This document shows, one piece after another, positions 41,931-50,702 of a stretch of DNA of 64,000 bases (position 1 is the first letter of the stretch; each line of letters begins with the position of its first letter). Made by a program: the position numbers and the translations under genes. Under the pieces are notes generated by a model. The model saw only the letters and a list, made by a program, of their open reading frames with translations, was not told the DNA's origin and did no database searches. The stretch is from Skermanella sp. TT6 (GTDB lineage Bacteria; Pseudomonadota; Alphaproteobacteria; Azospirillales; Azospirillaceae), in assembly GCF_016653635.2 (NCBI RefSeq), contig NZ_CP067420.1:1619501-1683500 (forward strand). Direction: 5' to 3'.

Positions 41931-42431
41931 TCAGGCGGCGGCCTGCATGGCCTTCTTGTTGACGTCGCCCACCGCCAGCTTGTTCAGCAGCTCGTCGGTC
42001 TTCTTTTCCTCGTTGAGGGTCTCTTCGAGGAGCTGGGCGACCTCTTTCATGCCGGAAGCCGAGGCCAGGGCATGCAGCGTGCCGTAACCGGCGATCTCGT
42101 AATGCTCCACCTTCTGGGCGGCGGCGATCAGGGCCACGTCGAGCAGCTCGGGCGCCAAGCCCATCTCCATGACTTCCTTGGCCTCCTCGATCAGCCCTTC
42201 CATCGCGTGGCAGTGCTTGCCGCGGGTCCGGGTGTCCAGCTTCTCGAAGACCTGCTCCAGGCGCTCGATCTGGCCGCGGGTCTCCTCGAGATGCTGCGTG
42301 AACGCCTGCTTGAGCTGCTCGTTCGACGCGGCCCGGGCCATCTTCGGGAGCGCGCGGGTCAGCTGCTTTTCCGCATGATAGATGTCGCGCAGTTCCTCGA
42401 TCATCAGGTCCTGCATCGTCTTGACAGCCAT
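41931..42431 (-). CDS. YciE/YciF-type ferritin-like protein (DUF892)
   Basis: A 166-residue four-helix protein. The start MAVKTMQDLMIEELRDIYHAEKQLTRALPKMARAA and the repeated metal-ligand pairs (DIYHAEKQ, CHAMEGLIEEAKE, KVEHYEIAGY, LLEETLNEEKKTDELL) are typical of DUF892, a di-iron ferritin-like family. Members are induced by osmotic or general stress; the enzymatic role is unproven. The preceding 84 bases show nothing distinctive. Confidence 0.9.
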   Translation of the reverse strand: MAVKTMQDLMIEELRDIYHAEKQLTRALPKMARAASNEQLKQAFTQHLEETRGQIERLEQVFEKLDTRTRGKHCHAMEGLIEEAKEVMEMGLAPELLDVALIAAAQKVEHYEIAGYGTLHALASASGMKEVAQLLEETLNEEKKTDELLNKLAVGDVNKKAMQAAA

Positions 42432-42515
42432 GGTGTGCTCCTTTGCCGGGTTGAACTCGTCTCGCGGGCCGGGGGCTTGCCCTCTCCGCGATCGTCCGTC
42501 CCCAACAGCGCAGCC

Positions 42516-43424
42516 TCAGGTCGGTTCCGTGACGTTTGCGTTGCGGCGCTCGACCGCCGAGAGCCAGGCCCCGATCAGCCATAGCCCGGCGCCCAGATGG
42601 ACGATGCCGGTCGGGACCCACATGATCAGCCCGGCCAGCTGCTGGTCCTCCAGCGCGGTCAGCCCCCAGAGCGAGGCGGAATCGCCGTAGGCCGGATAGA
42701 GCGGAGTCCGGGCGAAGGTCAGCAGGGCTCCCAGCATGCCGCCGTGGATCACGGTCACCAGCGTCCAGGCCGCGGCGGCCCCGTAGCCGCCGGGTCCGTC
42801 GCGGCCTGCATGCAGCACGCTCCACCAGAACAGCACCGCGCTCGCCATGAAGGTGACGTGCTCGGCCGTGTGGATCGCGTCGTCCAACAGCGCCGCCTGG
42901 AACGGCGCCGGCGCGTGCCAGGCCCACAGGGCGACGCCCTGGATCACCGCCGCGACCGAGGGCCGGGTCAGGAACCGCCCCGGCCGGAGCTTCCGCACCA
43001 TCCCGGCGGCGGCGGGTCGCCAGCCCTCCGGCAGCGCCAGCATCATCGGGGCGAGCGGGGTTCCCAGCACCAGCAGCGGCGCGGCCACCACCATCAGCAG
43101 CATGTGCTGGACCATGTGGGCCGAGAATAGCGTGCCGCCCACCGCGTCGAACGGCCATACCAGCGCCAGCACGAGCGTGAGCTCCCCCGTCAGGAAGCAG
43201 GCGGCCCGCCAGCGGGGAACGCCCCGCCCGGTTCCGGCTCGGCTCCACATCCGCGCCACTCCGCGCCCATAGAGCCAATGCGTCAGGGCGAGCGGGACCA
43301 GCACCAGGGGATCGATGGACCACGCGTACCAGATCCCTTCCGGCGGGATCACGGTCAGCCCGTGGGCCAGGGCCGGCAGGGGCGGCAGCAGAAGAAGAGC
43401 CGTCAGGAGGAAATGGAGCGGCAT
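42516..43424 (-). CDS. ctaG: caa3-type cytochrome c oxidase assembly protein CtaG
   Basis: 302 residues from the ATG at 43424 (MPLHFLLTALLLLPPLPALAHG, a signal or first membrane segment). About seven hydrophobic spans follow, with the family motifs FSAHMVQHMLLMVVAAPLLVLGTPLAPMM and HTAEHVTFMASAVLFWW. The conserved histidines fit the copper-linked CtaG_2 (DUF1404-like) family needed for caa3 oxidase maturation. No oxidase subunit genes are nearby in the window. Confidence 0.85.
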   Translation of the reverse strand: MPLHFLLTALLLLPPLPALAHGLTVIPPEGIWYAWSIDPLVLVPLALTHWLYGRGVARMWSRAGTGRGVPRWRAACFLTGELTLVLALVWPFDAVGGTLFSAHMVQHMLLMVVAAPLLVLGTPLAPMMLALPEGWRPAAAGMVRKLRPGRFLTRPSVAAVIQGVALWAWHAPAPFQAALLDDAIHTAEHVTFMASAVLFWWSVLHAGRDGPGGYGAAAAWTLVTVIHGGMLGALLTFARTPLYPAYGDSASLWGLTALEDQQLAGLIMWVPTGIVHLGAGLWLIGAWLSAVERRNANVTEPT

Positions 43425-43631
43425 AGTGTCCCGGCGTCGTCTGTTCCGATCATCAATAACGGGTAACGAACAGAATGGCGGCATGGTTCGAACTTTTTAA
43501 TCAATCTACCCAAAATGCCGCAGCCAGCTATTCGTCACGGGCATTTGACCCGACCAATCGGCAATAATAAGGTCCGCGGAATTTGGCTTGGAGTGTCAAG
43601 GCGCGTGTCGATCATCATTGCACCATTTCGG

Positions 43632-44459
43632 ATGGAGCGAACCGACCCCGGAATCGTCATCAAGGTCGGTTATGAATTTTCCATCGAGGTGGCCCGGCCG
43701 ACCACGGTCCTGCTCCTGCTGAGCGTCCACCCAAGCCGCGAACGCAGCCTGCTGAAGCGCGACGTGGCGGAGACGTTTCCCGCGGTCCCGGTGGAGCAGT
43801 TCCTCGACGTCTACGGCAACCGGTGCTCCCGCGCCGTGGTCGGCCCCGGCGTCACCACCTTCCGCTCCATCGGGCTGGTGCGCGATAGCGGCGTGCCCGA
43901 CCTGAGGAACGCGGGCGCGCGCCGGCACCGCGTCGACCGGCTGCCGCCCGAGGTGCTGCCCTTCCTGTTCGGCAGCCGCTATTGCGAGACCGACCTGCTG
44001 TCCGAGGCCGCCTGGGACCTGTTCGGCTCCGTGCCGGAGGGCTGGGACCGGGTGCAGGCGGTCTGCGACTGGGTGAACGGCGCGGTCGAGTTCGGCTATC
44101 GGCACGCGCGCAACACCCGGACGGCGCTTGAGACCTTCGACGAGCGAAGGGGCGTGTGCCGCGACTATGCCCACCTGTCCATCGCGCTGTGCCGCGCGCT
44201 GAACATCCCGGCCCGGTTCGTCAACGGCTACCTGGGCGACATCGGCATCGAGGCGCTGCCGTTCCCGATGGATTTCAACGCGTGGTTCGAGGTCTACCTG
44301 GACGGAAGCTGGCACATGTTCGACGCGCGCCACAACCAGCCGCGGATCGGCCGCATCCCCATCGCGAAGGGCCGCGACGCCGCGGATGTCGCGATGATTA
44401 CGACCTTCGGGGCCCATACCCTCAAGAGTTTCCTTGTCTGGACGGAGCAGGTCGCCTGA
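43632..44459 (+). CDS. transglutaminase-like cysteine peptidase family protein
   Basis: 275 residues from the ATG at 43632. The N-terminal beta domain reads VGYEFSIEVARPTTVLLLLSVHPSRE. The core is WVNGAVEFGYRHARNTRTALETFDERRGVCRDYAHLSIALCRALNIPARFVNGYLGDIG, with the catalytic Cys of GVCRDYAHL. His and Asp follow in WHMFDARHN. Such proteins often sit with Anbu and alpha-E/ATP-grasp genes in peptide-linking clusters, but the Anbu-like gene here is 16 kb away. The acceptor is unknown. It diverges from ctaG. Confidence 0.87.
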   Translation: MERTDPGIVIKVGYEFSIEVARPTTVLLLLSVHPSRERSLLKRDVAETFPAVPVEQFLDVYGNRCSRAVVGPGVTTFRSIGLVRDSGVPDLRNAGARRHRVDRLPPEVLPFLFGSRYCETDLLSEAAWDLFGSVPEGWDRVQAVCDWVNGAVEFGYRHARNTRTALETFDERRGVCRDYAHLSIALCRALNIPARFVNGYLGDIGIEALPFPMDFNAWFEVYLDGSWHMFDARHNQPRIGRIPIAKGRDAADVAMITTFGAHTLKSFLVWTEQVA

Positions 44460-44568
44460 TATCCCTCGCGGGAAGCATGATGACAAGTCTCCGTCCGGCA
44501 TGTTGTTGCAGGACGCGGAACGGCATCACTGTTTGATCGAAGGGCGCTCGGCCCTGGGGAGGACCGAA

Positions 44569-45918
44569 ATGACCCGAAACTTTGACATCGTCGTGGTCGG
44601 GACCGGGGTCGCCGGAACGGCCATCGCGAAAGGGTGCCGGGCGGCGGGTCTCGACGTCGCCATCGTCGACGAGCTTCCCTATGGCGGGACGTGCCGGCTC
44701 CGGGGTTGCGATCCCAAGAAGGTGCTGCGCGCGGCGGCGGAGCCCGTGGCGGCCATGGCGCAACTGGGCGAGGTCGGCATCTTCGCCGAGCCGGCGGTGC
44801 CGGACTGGCGCGCGATGATGGGTTTCAAGCGGCGTTTCACCGACCCGGTGACCCCGTCCAAGGAAACCTCCCTCGCGGACGCCGGCATCGTCATGCTGCA
44901 CGGCACCGCCCGCTTCGTCTCTCCCGACGCCATGGCGGTCGGCGACGCCGTGCTGCAGGCCGGGCACTTCGTGCTGGCGGCGGGCTCCAGGCCGGCGGAC
45001 CTGCCGATCGAGGGTGCCGACCTGTTGCTGCACAGCGACGGCTTCCTGGACCTGGAGCGGCTGCCCCGCCGCGTCGCGCTGGTCGGCGGCGGCTACATCG
45101 CGATGGAGTTCGCCCATCTCGCCGTGCGTGCCGGCGCCGAGGTCACCATGCTCCAGCGCGGCGTGCGGCTGCTGGCCGGTTTCGATCCCGACCTGGTGGA
45201 CCTGCTGGTCGAGCGGACCCACGACCTGCCGGTGGACGTCCGGGTCGGGACCGCCGTCACGGTGGTGGAGCGGACCGCCGACGGCTACCGCGTCCATGCG
45301 GACCAGGAAGGGCGGAGCCTCCGGTTCGATGCCGACCTGGTCGTCCACGCGGCCGGACGGGTGCCGAACCTGGGCGGGCTGGACCTGGAGGCCGGGAACG
45401 TGGCCGCGGGCAAGCGCGGCGTGGAAGTCGACGGCCATCTGCGCAGCGCCACCAACCCGCGCGTCTTCGCCGCGGGCGACGCGGCGGCCTCCGGCATGCC
45501 GCTGACCCCCAAGGCCAGCCACGATGCCGAGGTGGTGGTCGCCAACCTGACCGGCCGGGCCGGGCGCCGGGTGGATTACGGCGGGATGCCGAGCGTCGTC
45601 TTCTCCCTGCCGCCGCTCGCGTCCGTCGGCCTGCAGGAGGAGGAGGCGGCGCGCCGGGGACTGCGCTTCCGGGTCAACCACGCCGTCACCGGCGACTGGT
45701 TCAGCGCCCGGCGGCTCAACGAGCCCTGCTCCGGCCACAAGGTCCTGGTGGAGGAGGGCACCGGCAGTATCCTGGGCGCCCATCTCGTCGGTCCCCATGC
45801 CGACGAGGTGATCAACCTGTTCGCGCTGGCCATCCGCCACGGGATCACCGCCGACCGGCTCGCGGAGACCCCCTTCGCCTATCCGACCGGCGGAGCCGAC
45901 GTCGCCTCCATGGTCTGA
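44569..45918 (+). CDS. pyridine nucleotide-disulfide oxidoreductase family protein
   Basis: 449 residues from the ATG at 44569 (GGGGAGG upstream). FAD binding is by IVVVGTGVAGTAIAKG, the redox disulfide candidate is GGTCRLRGCDPKKVL (C-x4-C), NAD(P)H binding is by VALVGGGYIAMEFAHLA, and the second FAD contact is RVFAAGDAAASG. The C-terminal dimerisation domain is present, but the usual catalytic His-x4-Glu of glutathione or lipoamide reductases is replaced by YPTGGADV. This resembles uncharacterised glutathione-reductase-like enzymes; the substrate is unknown. It follows the transglutaminase gene on the same strand after 109 bases. Confidence 0.86.
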   Translation: MTRNFDIVVVGTGVAGTAIAKGCRAAGLDVAIVDELPYGGTCRLRGCDPKKVLRAAAEPVAAMAQLGEVGIFAEPAVPDWRAMMGFKRRFTDPVTPSKETSLADAGIVMLHGTARFVSPDAMAVGDAVLQAGHFVLAAGSRPADLPIEGADLLLHSDGFLDLERLPRRVALVGGGYIAMEFAHLAVRAGAEVTMLQRGVRLLAGFDPDLVDLLVERTHDLPVDVRVGTAVTVVERTADGYRVHADQEGRSLRFDADLVVHAAGRVPNLGGLDLEAGNVAAGKRGVEVDGHLRSATNPRVFAAGDAAASGMPLTPKASHDAEVVVANLTGRAGRRVDYGGMPSVVFSLPPLASVGLQEEEAARRGLRFRVNHAVTGDWFSARRLNEPCSGHKVLVEEGTGSILGAHLVGPHADEVINLFALAIRHGITADRLAETPFAYPTGGADVASMV

Positions 45919-46029
45919 CGGCCCCGGTATCGTTGGCGGTAGGTCGGCACCGGCTCCCGGCCGGGGCGGCATGAGGCGATCGAGACGATCGTTCCGCGTC
46001 CTGTTCCAACGTCCTAAACCGAAATTCCT

Positions 46030-46043
46030 AACTAAATTTAGTT
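46030..46043. promoter_or_regulatory. perfect AT-rich palindrome
   Basis: AACTAAATTTAGTT is an exact 14-bp palindrome inside a 45-base AT-rich island, exceptional in this GC-rich genome. It lies 57 bases before a short gene and could be an operator or promoter-associated site. Confidence 0.45.
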
Positions 46044-46100
46044 TAATATCGAAGTGTCTTCGGGGTACTGTATCCTCCATCGATCGGGGGAGTGCTTCGA

Positions 46101-46322
46101 ATGGCGGGCGGTGTCGACGACGAGGTGGCGGTGGCGGAGGCTTACGCCAATGCGCGAAGCCTCAGGGCCGACGACGCGACCGCCGCCGAGCTGGCGCGCC
46201 AGTGCTATCGCGACCTGTTTCCCGGCGTGCCCGAGGATCGGGTCGCCGCGGAGGTCGAGCGGATCGTCAAGCCCGTGCGCGCCGCGGTGGATTCCGGCCG
46301 CTCCTGGTGGGCGGGAGGCTGA
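46101..46322 (+). CDS. small hypothetical protein
   Basis: 73 residues from the ATG at 46101, eight bases after GGGGGAG. The sequence MAGGVDDEVAVAEAYANARSLRA-type start and LARQCYRDLFPGVPEDRVAAEVERIVKPV look like a soluble, acidic, helical protein, and no family is recognised. A GC-rich composition with an AT-rich promoter-like region upstream supports a real gene. It converges with the CorC-type gene ten bases away. Confidence 0.55.
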   Translation: MAGGVDDEVAVAEAYANARSLRADDATAAELARQCYRDLFPGVPEDRVAAEVERIVKPVRAAVDSGRSWWAGG

Positions 46323-46332
46323 TCCCCGGCGG

Positions 46333-47646
46333 TCAGATCGACGGACCGTCGTCCTCCTTGTCCGCCGGCCGGGTCGTGACCAGGACCTTGTCGACCCGGC
46401 GGCCGTCCATGTCGACCACCTCGAACCGGCTGCCGCGCCAGGAGAAATGTTCGCCGGCGCTCGGCACGTGGCCCAGCTCGGCCATGACGAAGCCGGCCAG
46501 CGTGTGGAAATCGCGGTCGCCGCGCAGTCCGCGCAGGCCCAGCCGGTGCTCGGCCTCGTCGATCGGAAGCATGCCGTCCACCAGCCATGTCCCGTCCTCC
46601 CGGCGCACCAGACCGGCCTCGTCCTCGCCCGCCTCGGGGAAGTCGCCGGCTATGGTCTCCAGGATGTCGGCGGCGGTGGCGATGCCCTCGACGGAGCCGT
46701 ACTCGTCGACGACGATCGCCATGTGCTGGCCGGTCTGCTTGAACAGTTCCAGCACCCGCAGCACCTTGGTGCCGTCATGGATGATCAGGGGCTTTTCGAT
46801 GCAGGACTGGAGGTCGAGCGGCCGGCCGGTCAACAACTGGTCGAGCAGGTCCTTGGTCTTGACGATCCCGACGATCTCGTCCAGGTCGCCGCGGCTGACG
46901 GGAAAGCGGGAACGGCCGCTCTCGGCGATTTCCCGCCGGATGGCCTCGGCGCCATCGGCGAGGTCGAGCCAGTGGACGTCCGGCCGCGGGGTCATGATCG
47001 TCCGCACGCTCCGGTCCGCCAGCCGCAGCACCCCCTCGATCATCTCGCGCTCGGCCGGGTCGAAGACGCCGGTGCGCGCACCTTCGGCGATCATCGACTT
47101 GACCTCCTCCTCGGTCACCTCGGCCTGCTTGACCTGGTTGAGGCGGAGCAGGCGGAGAACCAGGTTGGTCGAGACGCCCAGCACCCAGACCAGCGGCGCG
47201 CCGAGCGCCGCGATCAGGCCCATCGGCCGGGAAACCACGGCGGCGATCCGCTCGGCATTGACCAGGGCGATGCGTTTGGGCACCAACTCGCCGATGATCA
47301 GCGACAGATAGGTGATCAGCACCACGACCACGGCGAACGAGACGCCGTCGGCATAGGGTTGGATCGCCGGGATGCCGCGCAGTTCCACCGCCAGGTATCC
47401 CGCGAGGGTCGCGCCGCCGTAGGCGCCCGCCAGGATGCCGATCAGGGTGATGCCGACCTGGACCGTCGACAGGAACTTGCTTGGGTCCTCCACCAGGCGC
47501 ATCGCCGCCCGGGCTCCCCGGTCGCCTGCCTCGGCCATCTGCTGAAGCCTTGCCCGCCGGGCGGATACCACGGCCAGTTCGGACATGGCGAAGAAACCGT
47601 TCAGCACGATCAGCAGAACGACCACGGTCAGTTCCCAGGCGAACAT
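46333..47646 (-). CDS. CNNM/CorC-family membrane transporter-like protein (hemolysin-like)
   Basis: 437 residues. The DUF21/CNNM transmembrane domain occupies residues 1-190 with about four spans (ELTVVVLLIVLNGFFAMSELAVVSARRARLQQMAEAGDRGA; ITLIGILAGAYGGATLAGYL; ITYLSLIIGELVPKRIAL). Two CBS domains (RTIMTPRPDVHWLDL, HMAIVVDEYGSVEGIATAADILE) and a CorC_HlyC domain follow. The family is linked to magnesium or cobalt efflux; the old name hemolysin is not supported by sequence. Confidence 0.93.
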   Translation of the reverse strand: MFAWELTVVVLLIVLNGFFAMSELAVVSARRARLQQMAEAGDRGARAAMRLVEDPSKFLSTVQVGITLIGILAGAYGGATLAGYLAVELRGIPAIQPYADGVSFAVVVVLITYLSLIIGELVPKRIALVNAERIAAVVSRPMGLIAALGAPLVWVLGVSTNLVLRLLRLNQVKQAEVTEEEVKSMIAEGARTGVFDPAEREMIEGVLRLADRSVRTIMTPRPDVHWLDLADGAEAIRREIAESGRSRFPVSRGDLDEIVGIVKTKDLLDQLLTGRPLDLQSCIEKPLIIHDGTKVLRVLELFKQTGQHMAIVVDEYGSVEGIATAADILETIAGDFPEAGEDEAGLVRREDGTWLVDGMLPIDEAEHRLGLRGLRGDRDFHTLAGFVMAELGHVPSAGEHFSWRGSRFEVVDMDGRRVDKVLVTTRPADKEDDGPSI

Positions 47647-47799
47647 GAACTCCTCGATTCGACATTTCGCTGCCGGACGTTAACACACCGGGGAGGGCGC
47701 CGGGGAAGGCGCATTGCCGGGACCTCCGGATACGGCTAGATTTGGGCTCAGCCGATCCGTCCAGACCGCTCCGCGGCTTGTTTATCGAAAGTTGTTCCG

Positions 47800-49854
47800 G
47801 TGCCTGATTCTACGTTCGTCCCTTCCGTCTGCCCGCACGATTGCCCCAGCACCTGCGCGCTGGAAGTCGAGCGGATCGCCCCGAACCGCATCGGCCGGGT
47901 GCGCGGCGCTCCGGACAACAGCTATACCGACGGCGTGATCTGCGCGAAGGTCTCCCGCTATGCCGAGCGGGTCCACCATCCCGACCGGCTGACCATGCCG
48001 CTCCAGCGCGTGGGCGCCAAGGGCGAGGGGAAATGGCGGGAGATCCCGTTCGAGGCGGCGCTCGACATCGTGGCCGAGCAGTTCGCCCGCGTCGCCCGCG
48101 AGCACGGCCCCGAGGCCGTCTGGCCCTATTACTACGCCGGCACCATGGGACATGTTCAGCGCGACGGCATCGAGCGGCTGCGCAACGTCATGGGCTATTC
48201 GCGCCAGGCGACGACGATCTGCACGGCGCTGGCCGATGCCGGCTGGCTGGCCGGCACCGGGGTGAAGCGCGGCGCCGACCCGCGCGAAATGGCCCTGTCC
48301 GACCTGATCGTGGTCTGGGGCGGCAACCCCGTGGCGACCCAGGTCAACGTCATGAGCTGGATCTCGCGCGCCCGGAAGGAGCGGGGAGCCAAGCTGGTCG
48401 TCGTCGATCCCTACCGCACCGGCACGGCGGAGCGCGCCGACCTGCACCTGGCGCCGCGCCCCGGCACCGACGGCGCGCTCGCCTGCGCGGTCATGCACGT
48501 CCTTTTCCGGGAGGGCTACGCCGACCGGGACTACATGGCGCGCTACGCCGACGCGCCGGACGAGCTGGAAAGGCATCTGGAGACGCGCACGCCGGCCTGG
48601 GCGTCCGCCATCACAGGCCTCGACGAGGAGGCGATCGTCGCCTTCGCCAGGCTCTACGGCTCCACCAAGCGAAGCTTCCTCCGGCTCGGCTACGGCTTCT
48701 CGCGCAGCCGCAACGGATCCGCCCAGATGCACGCGGTGAGCTGCCTGCCCGTCGTCACCGGCGCCTGGGCGCACGAGGGCGGCGGGGCGCTCTACAGCAA
48801 TTCGGCGATCTACCGCCTGGACAAGACGCTGATCGAGGGGCGCGACCGCCTCGACCCGGGGGTCCGGGTGCTCGACATGTCCAGGATCGGGCCGGTGCTG
48901 GTCGGGGAGCGGGACGCGCTGGGCGCCGGGCCGCAGGTCCACGCGATGCTGATCCAGAACACCAACCCGGCGACCGTCGCGCCGGAGAGCGAGAAGGTGC
49001 GCGCCGGCCTGCTGCGCGACGACCTCTTCGTCTGCGTCCACGAGCAGTTCATGACCGACACCGCCCGGCTGGCGGACATCGTCCTGCCCGCGACCATGAT
49101 GCTGGAGCATGACGACCTCTATACCGCCGGAGGCCAGATGCATCTCCAGGTCGGGGCCAGGCAGATCGATCCGCCCGGAGCGTGCCGGGAGAACCACGAG
49201 GTCATCCGCGGCCTCGCCAGGCGCCTGGGGGCGGAGCATCCCGGCTTCGGCATGACCGCATGGGAACTGGTCGACGCCACCCTGAAGGCGTCCGGCTGGC
49301 CCGACGCGGCCACGCTGCGCGACCGGCGCTGGCACGACTGCATCGCCGAGACGGACAGCCATTTCCTCGACGGGTTCGGCACGCCGGACCGGCGCTTCCA
49401 CTTCAAGCCGGACTGGTCTCGGGTCGGTCCGAACCATGCCGACATGCCGCCGCTGCCCGATCATTTCGACGTGATCGAAGCCGCGACGGACGAGCATCCC
49501 TACCGGCTGGTCGCCCCGCCGGCCCGCCAGTTCCTCAACAGCAGCTTCACCGAGACGCCGAGCGCCCGGAAGCGCGAGGGGCGGCCGACAGCCCTGGTCC
49601 ATCCCGAGGACTGCGCCGGCCTGGGGCTGGCCGACGGCGGGCTGGTCCGGATCGGCAACCGCCGGGGCAGCGTGCTGGTCCATGTCAGGCCGTTCGATGG
49701 GCTCCAGCCCGGGGTGGTCGTGGTCGAGGGGATCTGGCCCAACGACTGCTTCGTCGAGGGACGCGGGATCAACGTGCTGACCGGCGCCGACCCCGGGCGC
49801 CCGCTCGGCGGGGCGGTGTTCCACGACACGGCGGTGTGGCTGCGGGCGGGGTGA
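47800..49854 (+). CDS. molybdopterin oxidoreductase (formate dehydrogenase/DMSO reductase superfamily)
   Basis: 684 residues with a GTG start at 47800. The N-terminal [4Fe-4S] motif is CPHDCPSTCALEV with a distal Cys in GVICAKV. Molybdopterin-binding segments include YYYAGTMGHVQRDGIERLRNVMGYSRQ, SDLIVVWGGNPVATQVNVMSW, and the C-terminal dinucleotide-binding domain (PYRLVAPPARQFLNSSFTET, HPEDCAGLGLADGGLVRI). No signal peptide or partner subunits are present, so it is a stand-alone cytoplasmic enzyme. The substrate cannot be fixed from sequence. A ribosome binding site is not obvious. Confidence 0.88.
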   Translation: MPDSTFVPSVCPHDCPSTCALEVERIAPNRIGRVRGAPDNSYTDGVICAKVSRYAERVHHPDRLTMPLQRVGAKGEGKWREIPFEAALDIVAEQFARVAREHGPEAVWPYYYAGTMGHVQRDGIERLRNVMGYSRQATTICTALADAGWLAGTGVKRGADPREMALSDLIVVWGGNPVATQVNVMSWISRARKERGAKLVVVDPYRTGTAERADLHLAPRPGTDGALACAVMHVLFREGYADRDYMARYADAPDELERHLETRTPAWASAITGLDEEAIVAFARLYGSTKRSFLRLGYGFSRSRNGSAQMHAVSCLPVVTGAWAHEGGGALYSNSAIYRLDKTLIEGRDRLDPGVRVLDMSRIGPVLVGERDALGAGPQVHAMLIQNTNPATVAPESEKVRAGLLRDDLFVCVHEQFMTDTARLADIVLPATMMLEHDDLYTAGGQMHLQVGARQIDPPGACRENHEVIRGLARRLGAEHPGFGMTAWELVDATLKASGWPDAATLRDRRWHDCIAETDSHFLDGFGTPDRRFHFKPDWSRVGPNHADMPPLPDHFDVIEAATDEHPYRLVAPPARQFLNSSFTETPSARKREGRPTALVHPEDCAGLGLADGGLVRIGNRRGSVLVHVRPFDGLQPGVVVVEGIWPNDCFVEGRGINVLTGADPGRPLGGAVFHDTAVWLRAG

Positions 49855-49970
49855 GCGTCCAGTCCCGTATCCCCGAAAGAGTGGGCTCTGGAAACAGCAC
49901 GAATCCGGTTCCATTTCCGTTTATGGGACGCACGCCCTCGGTTTCCCATAGACAGGAGATACGGGCCGCC

Positions 49971-50687
49971 ATGGCAGACGACGACAAGACACTGCCGACC
50001 ACCAAGTCCAGCCAGTCCGACGTGGATGCCTTCCTGCGGAAAGTGGCGGCGACGCCGAACCTCAGGCAGTCCGGCCGGCGCGGTCGCCTGATGTTCGCCA
50101 TGGACGCGACCGCCAGCCGGCAGCCGTCGTGGGACAGGGCGTGCCAGATCCAGGCGGAGATGTTCGAGGCGACGGCGGCGCTGGGCGGCCTGGACGTGCA
50201 GCTCGTGTTCTATCGCGGCTTCCGCCAGTGCCAGGCGAGCCCGTGGGTCGGCAACGCCAAGGACCTGCTGAAGCGGATGACGTCGGTCACCTGCCTGGGC
50301 GGCCAGACCCAGATCGACCGGGTGCTGAACCATGCCTTGAAGGAGAGCCGGCGCGAGAAGGTCGATGCCGTCGTGTTCGTCGGCGACTGCATGGAGGAGG
50401 AGGTCGACAGGCTCTGCCACCATGCCGGGGAACTGGGGCTGCTCGGCGTCCCGGTGTTCATGTTCCACGAGGGCGGCGAGCCGATCGCCCGGCGCGCCTT
50501 CGAGCAGATCGCCCGGCTGAGCGGCGGCGCCTATTGCCCGTTCGACGCCTCCAGCGCCCAGCAGCTCAAGGAACTTCTGAGCGCCGTGGCGGTGTTCGCC
50601 GCCGGCGGCCGGCCGGCGCTGGCCGACTACAGCCGGGGCAAGGGGGATGTGGTGCGCCTGCTCTCCCACCAGGTCGGCAACAGGTAG
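49971..50687 (+). CDS. VWA-domain-like protein
   Basis: 238 residues. After a polar 35-residue lead, RGRLMFAMDATASRQPSWDRACQIQAEMF resembles a von Willebrand A MIDAS (D-x-T-x-S). VDAVVFVGDCMEEEVDRLCHHAGELGLLGVPVFMFHEG, then FEQIARLSGGAYCPFD, complete the fold. It probably binds metal and a partner protein. It is followed after 15 bases by a membrane J-domain gene, an arrangement suggesting a shared chaperone-like task. I recognise no named family member. Confidence 0.72.
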   Translation: MADDDKTLPTTKSSQSDVDAFLRKVAATPNLRQSGRRGRLMFAMDATASRQPSWDRACQIQAEMFEATAALGGLDVQLVFYRGFRQCQASPWVGNAKDLLKRMTSVTCLGGQTQIDRVLNHALKESRREKVDAVVFVGDCMEEEVDRLCHHAGELGLLGVPVFMFHEGGEPIARRAFEQIARLSGGAYCPFDASSAQQLKELLSAVAVFAAGGRPALADYSRGKGDVVRLLSHQVGNR

Positions 50688-50702
50688 GGACGCGAAGCCC
50701 AG

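Noticed and set aside
46333-47646. Naming the CNNM/CorC protein a hemolysin
   Set aside because: The label comes from historical annotation; the domain set (DUF21, CBS pair, CorC_HlyC) indicates a cation-related membrane protein.
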